The translations under genes and the position numbers were made by a program. Positions 21,955-32,329 of a stretch of 64,000 bases of DNA are shown here, piece by piece. This DNA comes from Pinus tabuliformis. Lineage: Eukaryota; Streptophyta; Pinopsida; Pinales; Pinaceae. The notes under the pieces are model-generated. The model had not been told where the DNA came from. It did not search any database and saw only the letters and a program-made list of their open reading frames with translations. The stretch covers positions 645,930,820 through 645,994,819 of the forward strand of contig CM062811.1 of assembly GCA_031772625.1 (NCBI GenBank), in the 5' to 3' direction. Position 1 is the stretch's first letter. The number at the start of each line of letters is the position of its first letter.

Positions 21955-22579
21955 GAGGGGAGAGCTGATAAAAATAATTGGCTTGGTAAGTAAACGGGCA
22001 GGTGTTGTATATGTTTATTGTTAGATTTTGGTAGGTCAGTGATTTAATAATGGTGGATATATATAGTTTTTGTTTATTTATTGTATATTGATTATTAAAT
22101 TTGAAATATTTTTGATAATTTGTGATGATTAATAAATTTTAAATAGAAAGGATTTTTTTTGAGAATGTTGCTAAAAGAGTTTGAAAATTGTGAAAAAACC
22201 ATTGAAAAGAGAGACGATGAAAATAATTAATTTGGTAATAAGCAGTAAATGTGTAGGGGTTGTATATATCTCTAGTTGAATTTTGGCCAATCAATTATCT
22301 AAAAATAGACATATATAATCCCACTCATTTCTAATACCGATGGTAAATTTTGATCGAACAATAAAAACCATAATTATTTGGACACATACAACTCGGCGCA
22401 AATTATTTGTTGCCGGGGAGAGCAGTGCCGTACACTCTGAAAAAATAAAAAGCGTTGGATTTTCGAATTTGAATGCTAAAATGAAGGTGGAAAAAAAACA
22501 CATATGAAAACGAATCTCATTGGTTGGTTGCCAGCCAGAGTTGACACAAGATAAATGTCATGTTCCAAAAATATCAGTT

Positions 22580-22650
22580 GCGCATCTGGTGTAGTGGTAT
22601 CATAGTACCCTCCCACGGTACTGACCGGGGTTCGATTCCCCGGATGCGCA
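22580..22650 (+). tRNA. tRNA-Gly (anticodon CCC)
   Basis: The full cloverleaf folds by eye. The acceptor stem GCGCATC pairs with GATGCGC and the discriminator is A at 22650. The D-arm has box A TGGTGTAGTGG; the anticodon stem GTACC/GGTAC encloses a 7-base loop CTCCCAC with anticodon CCC; the T-arm CCGGG.TTCGATT.CCCGG has box B GGTTCGATTCC. 71 bases, no intron. CAA-containing leader sequence precedes it (TTCCAAAAATATCAG), as is common for plant tRNA genes. The usual run of four or more T directly after the gene is missing; the first is near 22685. Decodes GGG glycine codons. Probably functional. Confidence 0.95.
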
Positions 22651-22740
22651 CTTTCTATAGGTACAATCCTACCTCTCGTAGGAGTGTTTTAAAATAGTGT
22701 TTCGCGGTGGGACTCTGAGACAGTTTTGCCTTTAAATTTT

Positions 22741-23095
22741 GAGTAAGTGGGTGGTGTAATTCGTTATCGCTAAGGGTCCCCAGTTCGAGCCTGGGCTCAG
22801 ACACCGTTGTACCTTTTCAAATTTTAAATGACTGTCGCTAAAGGTCCGCAGTTCGAGCTCAGACATAATTAAACCTTAATATTTAAGAACTGTCACTAGA
22901 CGTAGATCCCTAGTTCGAACCTTCGCTCAGATATAATCACACCTTAAATCTTAATCACTAAAGGTCCACAGTTCGAACCTGGGCTCTGACACAATTATAC
23001 CTTAAATCTTCAAGAACTGTCGCTAAAGGTAGGTCCCGAGTCTGAACCTTGGCTCACACATAATCATACCTTAAATCTTTAAGAACTGTCACAAC
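22741..23095 (+). repeat. Tandem array of tRNA T-arm/box B-like units
   Basis: Five units of about 58-69 bases each carry AGGTCC-N-CAGTTCGAACCTGGGCTCAGACA or a decayed version, followed by TAAT..ACCTTAAAT.TT and ACTGTCRCTAAA. TTCGA cores lie at 22784, 22852, 22914 and 22972; the fifth is decayed (CTGAACC, about 23042). The T-stem and loop and a CTCAGACA tail are recognisable, but no unit folds as a complete tRNA. It starts about 90 bases after the tRNA-Gly gene, from which it differs. Likely the amplified 3' half of a tRNA-like or SINE head. Confidence 0.75.
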
Positions 23096-23166
23096 TGTCG
23101 TTCGACTTGTGGCATCACCCACAGCAAATCCAGCTACAGTATGTTGTTTCTCCCATAATCCATCTA

Positions 23167-23302
23167 TTTTGGCATGAACCTGTTAAATAGATTGATAGTA
23201 ATCCTTAATTTGGTTATTTTGGCATGAACCTGTTAAATAGATTGATAGTAATCCTTAATTTGGTTATTTTGGCATGGACCGATTAAATAGATTGATAGTA
23301 AA
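23167..23302. repeat. 50-bp tandem repeat, 2.7 copies
   Basis: Copies start at GGCATG 23171, 23221 and 23271; each holds TGTTAAATAGATTGATAGTAA, split by AATCCTTAATTTGG spacers. The first two are identical; the third is truncated with two changes. Confidence 0.9.
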
Positions 23303-23352
23303 CAATGCTACGTGGTAGCGAATAACTGCAAAACAATGTTAACAGGGATGTA

Positions 23353-25179
23353 ACTATTTTTTTTCAGAGAGAAAAAACATCATGATATTATATTAAGAGA
23401 ATATAATGGGCAGATACATATAAAGCCATATCCTTCTGGCCGACAGATACATGGCTAAAGGAGATAGGACTAATGCTGAAAAGATCAGAAGCGATACATT
23501 CCAAATGTGCAAAACAGTATCACAATGAGACCTATAACAACCAACCAAAAAGGAGAGATCCATATGTAGAAAAAGATCCAACATAAACCACAAAAAACGG
23601 CGAGAGAAGTATAGAGGATCCCATGATAAAAAGATGACCAGCAGAATCGAGCATAGCAGAAATATAGACCAGAACGGAGGCAATTGGAGCCTTGGACTCC
23701 TGAAAGATGCAAGCATTCCTCCATTTCCACAGGAGCCAGCACGTGATGATGAATAACGATCTCCATGCTGGCCGTTGATCACTCCACCATCTGTAACCAT
23801 CCTGAACAGTTGAGAAAACCTGGTAAGGAAAACCATGAGATAAGGAGAGATCATACCAGATTTGGGACGATGCCGGACATTGAAAGAACATATGGACATT
23901 TGTTTCAGACGCCTGACAGCACATGGAGCATCTTCCCGGACCCATCCATCCCTTCCTTTGAAGAACCTCCCATGTAAGGTTCCTGTTAGAAAAAACCAGC
24001 CACGAAAATAAAATTGCCTTGAGCGGACAGGAAGATTTCCAGAATTTGGAAGGAAAGGAGGGGCCGGGAAGCGGCGGAAGAATAGTTGAGGCAGCTGCGT
24101 ATAAATCCTTAACACGAACAGGCTGAGTGGAGTTCCCCATCGACCATACTAATTCATCTTTTAAACCTGTTTGAATAATACCTTTTCCTGCAAAACAATT
24201 AACAGCAGAAGCCCAAGTAGGCCGAAGAGAAAGAGGCAGTCCAAGTTCATCTCCGTCCTTCCAAATTGGCGAAGTTGACGACCAGGATTGTATCAATTTA
24301 TTCCAAGTGAAGATCCCCTTTGTGTGCAGGAATGATATGAGATCGGGAGAGAGCATGGATTCCAGTCCATATACAGTTGAATCAATACCAAGAAAGATGC
24401 TAGAGCCGGAAGAGATACGCCATTTTAAGAAATCCAGGAAGAGAGCCTGTACCTTTCTAAGGCTGAGCCAGATGGCAGAACCCCTCTTTGAACCCAGGGA
24501 TTTCCTCCTATGCCAATATACCACAGACCTTCCTTTCAGATATTTCTGTTTGATAATGGAGCTCCATATGCCATCTCCGAAGATGCCTCTATGTAGAGAT
24601 TTACAGAGGAGGGCCTTGCCAAATGACCGCATGTGTAAAAGGCCCCAACCGCCAACCCTCTTCGGTCTTGAGATGGAGTCCATCTTGACCAAGTGAATCT
24701 TTGAATGATGAGATCTTCCGCCCCATAGAAAATTAGCAGTCAGAGAAACGATTTTGCTAATTATAGAAGCCGGTAGAAAGTAAAGATGAGCCCAGTAAAC
24801 GGCAAGGTGAGATAGGACAGATTGGACCAGGATGAGTCTACCTCCCAGAGAAAGGAAACGCATCTCCCATCTTGAAATTTTATTATAGAACCGATCAATC
24901 AACCATAACCAGTCCTGTTTGCGATTCCCTTTTGGTTTGAGGAGGAAGCCCAAATATTTAAAGCCCTCCTTTATAGATGCCAGATTAATGCCAAATAATG
25001 CAGCAATCCATTGAGCTAACTCCTGATTACCTGGAAAACATTGAGCAAAACATTGGAAAATGTATTTGCAACTTACCTGGAAAAAAAATAGCTTCTGACA
25101 GAAGGGGAGACCAGCGTGAAGCTGCTCATTGACTAAATCCTCAACATACCGATGCTGCCCCAGCGGTAGGAATTCATAC
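23353..25179 (-). mobile_element. 5'-truncated L1-type LINE
   Basis: Minus-strand element ending in an A tail (T run at 23357-23364). Possible 8-base duplications GGGATGTA lie at 23345-23352 and 25180-25187; these are short, so moderately supported. It carries only the C-terminal part of ORF2. Truncation at the 5' end is the usual outcome of incomplete target-primed reverse transcription. Confidence 0.75.
23480..25060 (-). pseudogene. LINE ORF2 C-terminus (RT thumb and zf-RVT domain)
   Basis: The frame at 24953-23532 has 473 codons. Translation upstream (to about 25060) adds a frame with NQELAQWIAALFGIN. The product reads EGFKYLGFLLKP, then WEMRFLSLGGRLILVQSVL and LIKSVLS-type helices, PKRVGGWGLLHMRSFGKALL, and a zf-RVT domain: FWKSSCPLKAILFSWLV, then CSMCCQASETNVHMFFQCP. 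These are the standard blocks following the RT palm in plant L1 elements. The palm with the catalytic Asp pair, the endonuclease and ORF1 are absent. This 473-codon frame is the longest uninterrupted LINE reading frame in the window, but without the active site it cannot copy RNA. Confidence 0.9.
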
Positions 25180-25187
25180 GGGATGTA

Positions 25188-26429
25188 GAAATTCTATATT
25201 AATTTAATTTTTACCAGCGTTGACGAAAATTTAAAATAATCTGAAGCAAGCAAGTATTGTGTTAAGCTATACAATTAATGCTAACAGAACATAATCCCCA
25301 ATCTCCAACAGTCTTTCTCATCACCCATGGGATTCTAACCTGTAAATTTCTACAAGGCCACCGTCAAAAAAATTTCCTGCCTGAACACAAACACGATCCT
25401 TGAGGAATATGGCTGTGGCTGAAAAATATTAATCAAAACACCCTTTTATGTAGGATCATTACTTTTAATTCATTCATCGCTTAAAAAAAATTAAAACTCA
25501 ACTTTTATGGCAGAAAAAAACTTCGCAGTACACGTAGATAGTTGGAAATTACAGATACACCCTACCCTGCCTGTTTCTTTTAATGAGGAGACCGCTTATG
25601 GTTTTTCAGGATATTTCAACATTGTCATGGGACTGGAACTTGGTGAGGAAGTTATCATTAAATTTTTCTAACTATCTAGGCTGAATCTATTGAATAACGG
25701 TTTTTGTTAAACACTATAGTCCATATAGCCCACTGGTTACTCGGATTTTAACCATTACATTAAACACTCATTGGATTTTGACCATTACATTTAAGATTCC
25801 TCCTTACACATTACATCAACCTTGAATTTTTTCATTTAACCATGTAATTCTGTTCTTAATTGCTGTATTTTTTTGTTAATCTGAATAAGGGTTGGAGAAA
25901 TGTTTATAGGTCTCAAAGTTTGAGAATACAAATTTTTGTGATTCATATTGATTTTTCAAGGTAATTATTTAGGTAAACTACATTTCAAAATTTTGAGTAA
26001 ACTCCTTGAACCACTGAGTATGATTTATCATTAAAATTTTGATGAACCATATTTAGTGGTTCAAAATTGGTTGACTCAAATCATACTTGTGGTTCAAAAC
26101 CAGTTGACTGGACAATTTGAAATGAAAATTATCATGAAGTCAATATAATAGATCTATATTTTTAAATACAAGAAAAATAATAAAATTAAAATGTAAAAAG
26201 AGAGATGATAAGATTAAAATGTGAAACTACGAAATAATGTAAATTATTTTGATTAAATAATAACATACAAGCATGTGCAAGTGCAAGTATTATAAATGTT
26301 TATTACAGTGATATAAATTAAATGGTTGGCAAATGTTGATAGGCATCAATCCATAATAAGTATCAAAACATTTATTTCCATTTCATTATAGAGATTTGGA
26401 GATTCTTTATTTGTAAATGGGTTTTATTA
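25188..26429. other. AT-rich spacer, no gene seen
   Basis: A short plus-strand stretch near 25560-25665 can be read as a peptide (EETAYGFSGYFNIVMGLEL), but I could not assign it to a family. Otherwise low complexity, including ATAATT repeats. Confidence 0.4.
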
Positions 26430-27628
26430 CAATATCATGGATTTTAGAAGCCTTATTCCAAAATACACATAACAAGAAGATAACGATGGTTAAATTAAAA
26501 TGTTAGAAGCTCTGTTCCAAAATACACCTAACAAGAAGAGAAACGCAAATATACTTGCCTAATTTTAAATATTACCTACAGTGATATTAAAACTATATTA
26601 ATATGTCTTGTATTTATAGTTTTAACATATCAACATTCTTTTAAAATCTGTAATGGTATTAATTTAATTTTTTTTGTACTTTAGATATTTTTGAGTTGAA
26701 ATTCCAATTTTTATATTTTTGAATACATAAATATATTCAAACCTAAAATATTCAAATAATACAAAATACACCATTGGAACTTATAATTTTAATAAACCTT
26801 ATCATAATTATAAACAAATTTAACTACACATTATAATTATAATTATAATTATAATTAAAAATAAAAATTTAAAAAATGTATATTTATATATATATATTAT
26901 TATTTTTATATAATTAAAATACATTTGCACCTAACGTACATCATAATTGATCACTATTAAAAATATTACAAATTTTCCATTATTTATAATGACTAACCGA
27001 GCTGCTCCGTTTAATTAGCTCTATGATTTAAATGCATTGGCCAGCACCCATGAACAGTGCCCCTAAACGATCGTGGAATCCGATGAGACAACTAAATAGG
27101 TTTCAATTTTTTATTATTTTGAAATCGGGTTCAAAATTACAAATTTTTCAAATTTTGAACGAGTGTTTTTAGTGTGTTTTTTTGGAAGTTTTTCTGTTTT
27201 GGTCTAATTTCTCTAAAATCTAGTCATAATTTATTGAAATTACAAATTTGATGGGTAAACTCTGTACAATCCAAGTACACTAGGGATTTTTCAAGGTGCT
27301 GAATCCATATACAGTGAAAAAAAAACCAGTTTAAATAACACAAATCAAGGTTTCACCTAATTTTTTCCACCGGATTCGGTACCGTAAAGTCCAAAAAATC
27401 ACACTAAAGGCAACTCCAAGTTTGAAAACTTGTTCAGAACTATAAACCTTCCAAAATATTTTGACTTTATCATATGTAAGCTCTAATTTAATTTAAGAAG
27501 CTTATTACAAGATCTTTAAGAATCTAAACTAAAGTGAAATTCACTATCAATTCATTAAAATAATGTAGATGGGAGATAACAAATGTTATCACATAACATT
27601 ATTAAAAAAGTTTAAAAAATATAGGTAG

Positions 27629-27781
27629 GTTTTTCTTTTTTAAGTTTGGTGGGACTATATTTTTATTATGTCTAATGCCAATATATCATCTTGATAGGGT
27701 TGGAGAATTGAACCAATGACATCACATCATGGAATCCCTTAACAAAACACCCAATCACCGTCTATCTAAGACCTTATAAAC
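27629..27781 (-). mobile_element. SINE, tRNA-derived, minus strand
   Basis: About 153 bases absent from segment A (near 9040). Flanked by an imperfect duplication (AAAATATAGGTAG at 27616-27628, AAAAGTATAGGTAAG at 27782-27796). On the minus strand it has box B-like GGTTCAATTC and, about 50 bases upstream, GACGGTGATTGGGTG as a candidate box A; the A-rich 3' tail appears as TTTTTCTTTTTTAAG on the plus strand. Confidence 0.6.
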
Positions 27782-28034
27782 AAAAGTATAGGTAAGTTAA
27801 TTGGTGAAAAATAAAAATAATATTGAATATTTTGACTGAATTAAAATTTAAAAAAACACATATATACAATATATTATTATTGATGAGAAAAAGAAATTAA
27901 ACATTTAAGAAAGAAAAAAGAGTAAGGTTTCCTTAGACAAGGAGCAATGGTGACAAAAATTTGTTCTTAAAAAATTATCAAACTATATAATATGTAACCT
28001 ATGGTAACCTCACTTCACATTGGGACAACAAACT

Positions 28035-28508
28035 TGTAGGTTTTAACCTTGTATAGAAATTACCTACAAACAAATTCTTCAAACAGAAAAAATAAACAAT
28101 GATGAGAACATAAAATAAATATACACAAAGATTTTCCTGAGGATTCCAAAACTGGGACTACCAGATTGACTTTTCATTATATTCCTTTCAATGTTATAAT
28201 ACATATATATACACGCCGAAGTATTCATAAACCTCAATCCATTAATCTTGGATTAGAACATAAATGTAGTTCCCTTGACCGGATCTACAAAATACCATGG
28301 GCAAAAAACCATCATGCCCAAAACCATATGCAAAACCCATGCACAAAACCATAGGTAGGTCCACCCACCATCTTTGGGTCCGCCCCCCATCCTTAGGTCT
28401 GCCCAACTATTATTAGGCCTGCATAAAAAAAAAATCATGGGGCATTGTGCCTGGCACAACATACCACCCGTGGGGCTAGTCATGGAAAGAATATAACACA
28501 CACCCAAC
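28035..28508 (-). repeat. Copia-2 3' LTR (interrupted; its first base lies at 32125)
   Basis: Matches 36193-36666 throughout (ACAACCCCCGTAG-type variants aside). The hAT element landed only nine bases from its outer TG end; the 8-base duplicate CACCCAAC and the final A are at 32117-32125. Confidence 0.9.
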
Positions 28509-31500
28509 CAATGTTTTTAAAACCGGAACCAGTGACCGGACCGGTCCACCCAATGAACTGGTTTACCGACCGGAACCGGTCTAACCGGGACAGGTTTGGT
28601 CTAAACGAACCGGTTTTAAAAAAATACATTAAATAATTAATTTTTAATGAAACAAAACTATTTTTAAGATGTAAAACCATGATTCCAAGCCAATAGAGAC
28701 AAAATATGCAAAGTTTGCTCATTTATATACCATGTAAAGGTGAATATATCAAAATGGCACCGAGTACAATACATATCATCGATAAAATAGCAAAATACAT
28801 AAGAAATGAGGCTCTAAATGGCCTATAAAGTCCAAAAACAATGTTGCAAGCTATGAGGCCATTGGCCTACTACAAGTCTATAGTGTACACATGATCAATC
28901 ATCAATTCCATCACCACTACTAGACACAGGATCATCATCAGGAGCTACATAGACATCATCTGGTTCAGATTCTGAGGATGCCTTAGCCTGATCTGCAACC
29001 TCAGTATCAATGCCACCAATGACAATAGAAGTGGACCTAATGGAAGCACGAGTTTGTCGACCTGCATGACTAGTGCCTTCCATTGGTTCTTTGCCTTTCC
29101 TTGATGCCGCTACTGATCCTGGTTCTGATGCTGCCGCATAATCTGCCTCATCCCCTGCTAAAGCCATGTCGATATCAAAATCAGCCTCAAACACAGGATC
29201 TTCAGTCTCCTCCACCCATTCTAATGTTGGATCAATATCGTCCAACACAATGGGATCTAGATCAGGTGATTTGCTCATCATTTGGTTCCTCCTCAGTCAA
29301 AGGTTGTATTGCACAAAAACAATATCATTTAGCCGTTTTTGTTCCAAACGGTTTCTCTTCTTCATGTGTATGCGCTCAAAAACAGACCAATTGCGCGCAC
29401 AACCTGAAGCACTGCAAGTTTGACTGAGGATTCTAATTGCAAACCTTTGCAATTGAGGACACTGGCCACCAAATGACTCCCACCAATGTGTTGCAAAGAA
29501 AAAGACATTAATTAGTAACTTAGTTTATAATTTGAATTGTAAAGAACGTAAAAAATTTTAACTTGAAAAGAAAAACAAAATGGAAATTGGAATTGCTTAC
29601 CTGGTTGGTCCACATCTCTTGCCATCTTTGCCAAGTTTTTGCCAAAAGTACCACTTGCCATATTGAAAATAGTAAGTTGTCTATGTATTTCCAACTGGTC
29701 TACATGGCTAGGGACCATGCGCTCCAAGCAATCAATCAATCCAGCTCTGACCTCCCCATCATGCTGATCTCCTAGCCGACTTTTATAGTGATACCTTGGG
29801 TTCAAAAAATACCAAGCTGCATGTATAGGACGATGGAGTTGATTGTTCCATCTGTTATCAATGATCTCCCATATACGGCCATATTTAGCTAACCCGTCCT
29901 TGTAAGCTGCCCGTATCTGCTCCTTTGCCTGATCCATAGCTTCATAAATGTAGCTGATGGCCAATCTTTCCCCATCCACCAACCTTAGCACCTTAACAAG
30001 GGGCTCGATAATTTTCACAAGCTCTACAGACCTTTTCCAAAAATAAGTGTCTAACACTTCCTTTTTGGTGTCTTTTCCATTTGGTCTACGAGCCCACCGA
30101 GATTCAGACCATTCTTCAGAGGAAAACATTTTCTGCAAGTTTTTATGTTGACCATTGAGACATTGCAACGTGAGGAAGTGAGTTGCAAATCTCGTAATTG
30201 CAGGCCTAACAAGCTCTTTGCCTCCAGTGTGTTTCCTCATTAGGTTCAATACCCATGAGTGGTTGTAAATGTATTTTGTAATGCACTTGGCATGCTCTAC
30301 AGTGTTTTTTACCCACTCCACTTTTCCTATATCCTCAAGCATGAGGTCTATGCAATGTGCAGCACATGGAGTCCAAAATATGGTCTTATATTTGGCCTCA
30401 ACCATCTTTCCAGCAAGAACATAGTTTGAGGCATTATCAGTGATGACCTGCATAACATGCTGCTCCCCAACTTCCTGAATACTGTTATCCAAAAGCTCAA
30501 ATAGAAGGATTGCATCCTCTACCTTATCAGATGCATCAACTGATTTCAAAAACATGGTTCCTTGAGGGCAAGAAACAAGGAAATTAATGATAGTGCGGTT
30601 CTTTCCATCGGACCATCCATCTAACATAATGGAACAACCTGTTTTGAGCCATGAATATTTAAAATCAACCAAATACTCATCAATGGAAGATATCTCTTTT
30701 TGCAAAAGAGCTCCCCTCAAGTCATGCATACTAGGGCCTTTGAAGCCCTTTCTTGCAGCTATAACAGAGTCCCACATAGCTTGGTAATAAGGTGAGTGAG
30801 CAGCATTAAATGGGATATCTGAATCATACCACCATCTAGCAATGTATTGGTGAGAAGTTCCTTTGCATTGTCTTTTCCAATGTTGATCCAAAGTGGGTTG
30901 AGAACTTGGCTGGGAGGAAGTGGGATTAGAAGAGGCAATGTTGGCAGAAGATGAGAAATAACTTTGGATGTTTGTTCTCTTTGTTCCTTTTGATGGTTGG
31001 CCAACAGAAGGATGAACATAGTGAAAGGTGTCATTGGTGGAAGGGATAGAAGTGGAGTCTTGAATCTCATAATCATCATACCCACTCTCTTTCATGGCTT
31101 CTAATAATTCCCTCTTCCTTGCAATGTCATCTTGGATGGCCTTCTCCCTTATCCTCATAAAATTTTTCAAGCTTGGAAATGTATTCTACCCTAATAGGAT
31201 CTAACAGTGCATTTGGTGCATCACATGGCTTTACTTGGCCTCTTATCCCAGCCAAGTTTTGTTTCAACCTAAGAATACCCCCACCTCCAATAGATTTATG
31301 GCATAATTTTCATATCATTTTTCCATCAATTACATCACAATGAGCCCATGCACTGTCCTTTCCTTTTGGAGCCATGTTTGCTTGAAATAATAACAATTTG
31401 CAAAGAAATCTACCATTTTAAAAAAAAATTGCAGCTAAGCAACATGGAAAACCAAAGGTAAATGTAGGAAAACAAATGCACATGCAAGGCTCAAGCTACA

Positions 31501-32116
31501 AAATTTGATAGCATAGAGCTAGAGAGTTTATAGCATACATGATAGATCATAGAAGTGAGAAGTTTATAACACATAAAAAAAAATCATGGACAACAGACTC
31601 AAATGAGGAATTATCAAGTGCAAATTCTTACCTGGAAATGCAAACTAGCTCCCTTAGCCTCCTCTTGAAGATGGCAACTCCACTGACAGCTACACACTAT
31701 CTCCAAAATAGCTCCAACTCCAACTCCAAGATGACTACTTCAGGAAAAACTCCACACTCTCCAAGCTCACAAACAAACTCACAAACACTCACAAACACTC
31801 CAAATTAGTTGTGTGAGACAAATGAGAGTGAGAGGGGTCTCTGATAGCTTGGAGAGGGTGTTTTTGGAGAGAAAACACCTTTACCTCCCCCCCAAAACCC
31901 CTAAACCACAGTCAAAATCCGCCATTTTGCATAGATCAGTGGGCATGCCAAAAACCGACCGGTTTAGGACGGAACCAGTCAGTTTTCACCGGTTAGGGCC
32001 AAAAAAAGGTGAAATGCCATATAGAACTGGGTTTTTTGGCTGGTTCGGACTGGCCGCCTTGCTAACCGGCCGGTTTGACTGGTAATCGGTTTTTGAAAAC
32101 GGTTTTAAAAACACTG
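28509..32116 (-). mobile_element. hAT DNA transposon, formerly autonomous
   Basis: An exact 8-base duplication CACCCAAC lies at 28501-28508 and 32117-32124. Terminal inverted repeats: CAATGTTTTTAAAACCG at the left and CAGTGTTTTTAAAACCG reading in from the right (one mismatch in 17). Dense subterminal ACCGG/CCGGT motifs occur within the outer 110 bases at the left and 200 bases at the right and are likely transposase binding sites. It encodes one transposase gene on the minus strand. It is the youngest insertion in this nest, since it lies inside a copia LTR. Confidence 0.95.
28895..31375 (-). pseudogene. hAT transposase (BED finger, DUF659, hAT dimerisation), inactivated
   Basis: Start at 31375 (MAPKGKDSAWAHCDVIDG, a BED zinc-finger opening). 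The first Cys codon of the finger pair is now TGA (near 31316) and the frame shifts near 31165. The main frame 31170-29512 has DUF659 (GCSIMLDGWSDGKNRTIINF, ITDNASNYVLAGKM, FWTPCAAHCIDLMLEDIGK) and the RNase-H-like core. An intron follows: donor CAG/GTAAGC at 29600, branch-like TTACTAAT, and an acceptor now reading GCAA instead of GCAG at 29491. The second exon has the dimerisation signature (WWESFGGQCPQLQRFAIRIL, CARNWSVFE), then a TGA (near 29298) in place of a likely Arg CGA, and an acidic C-terminal tail to 28895. Several changes are C-to-T or G-to-A. The protein would cut and paste DNA in the nucleus; this copy cannot. Confidence 0.92.
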
Positions 32117-32125
32117 CACCCAACA

Positions 32126-32137
32126 TTCTCCCACTTG
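32126..32137 (-). other. Copia-2 polypurine tract
   Basis: CAAGTGGGAGAA on the minus strand abuts the TG start of the 3' LTR; it is the primer site for second-strand DNA synthesis. Confidence 0.75.
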
Positions 32138-32329
32138 TTTTCTTCTTTCTACACAGGGGTTAACAGAAGAACTTTGTCATTGGTCCAACCCTACAACACC
32201 CATTGTTTCTCTACAACAAGAAAACTTCTCAGTGCTCATAGTCATCGTCAATCCTCTACAAAATTATTTAAAGTGTTCACCTTTACCAACAACATCTTTT
32301 TTTCCTCAACCATATCCCTCACAAAGTGA

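Larger units (their letters stand above)
19655..22320. repeat. Local ~240-bp duplication split by the Pack-hAT element
   Basis: With 19779-21954 and one target copy removed, 19655-19778 plus 21963-22078 aligns with 22079-22320. Shared landmarks: GATTAATAAATTTTAAA (19696 and 22127), GTTGC..AA.AGTT (about 19733 and 22166), AATAATT.G.TTGGTAA (about 21974 and 22220), GGTGTTGTATAT/GGGGTTGTATAT (about 22001 and 22256). The second copy lacks the transposon and gives a related empty site near 22210. Confidence 0.75.

Noticed and set aside
22741..23095. CRISPR-like or multi-tRNA gene cluster
   Set aside because: Units vary in length, lack spacers of uniform size, and none folds into a full tRNA; the context is eukaryotic.
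25560..25665. Possible short exon (EETAYGFSGYF...)
   Set aside because: Only about 35 codons, no family recognised, no splice or frame support.
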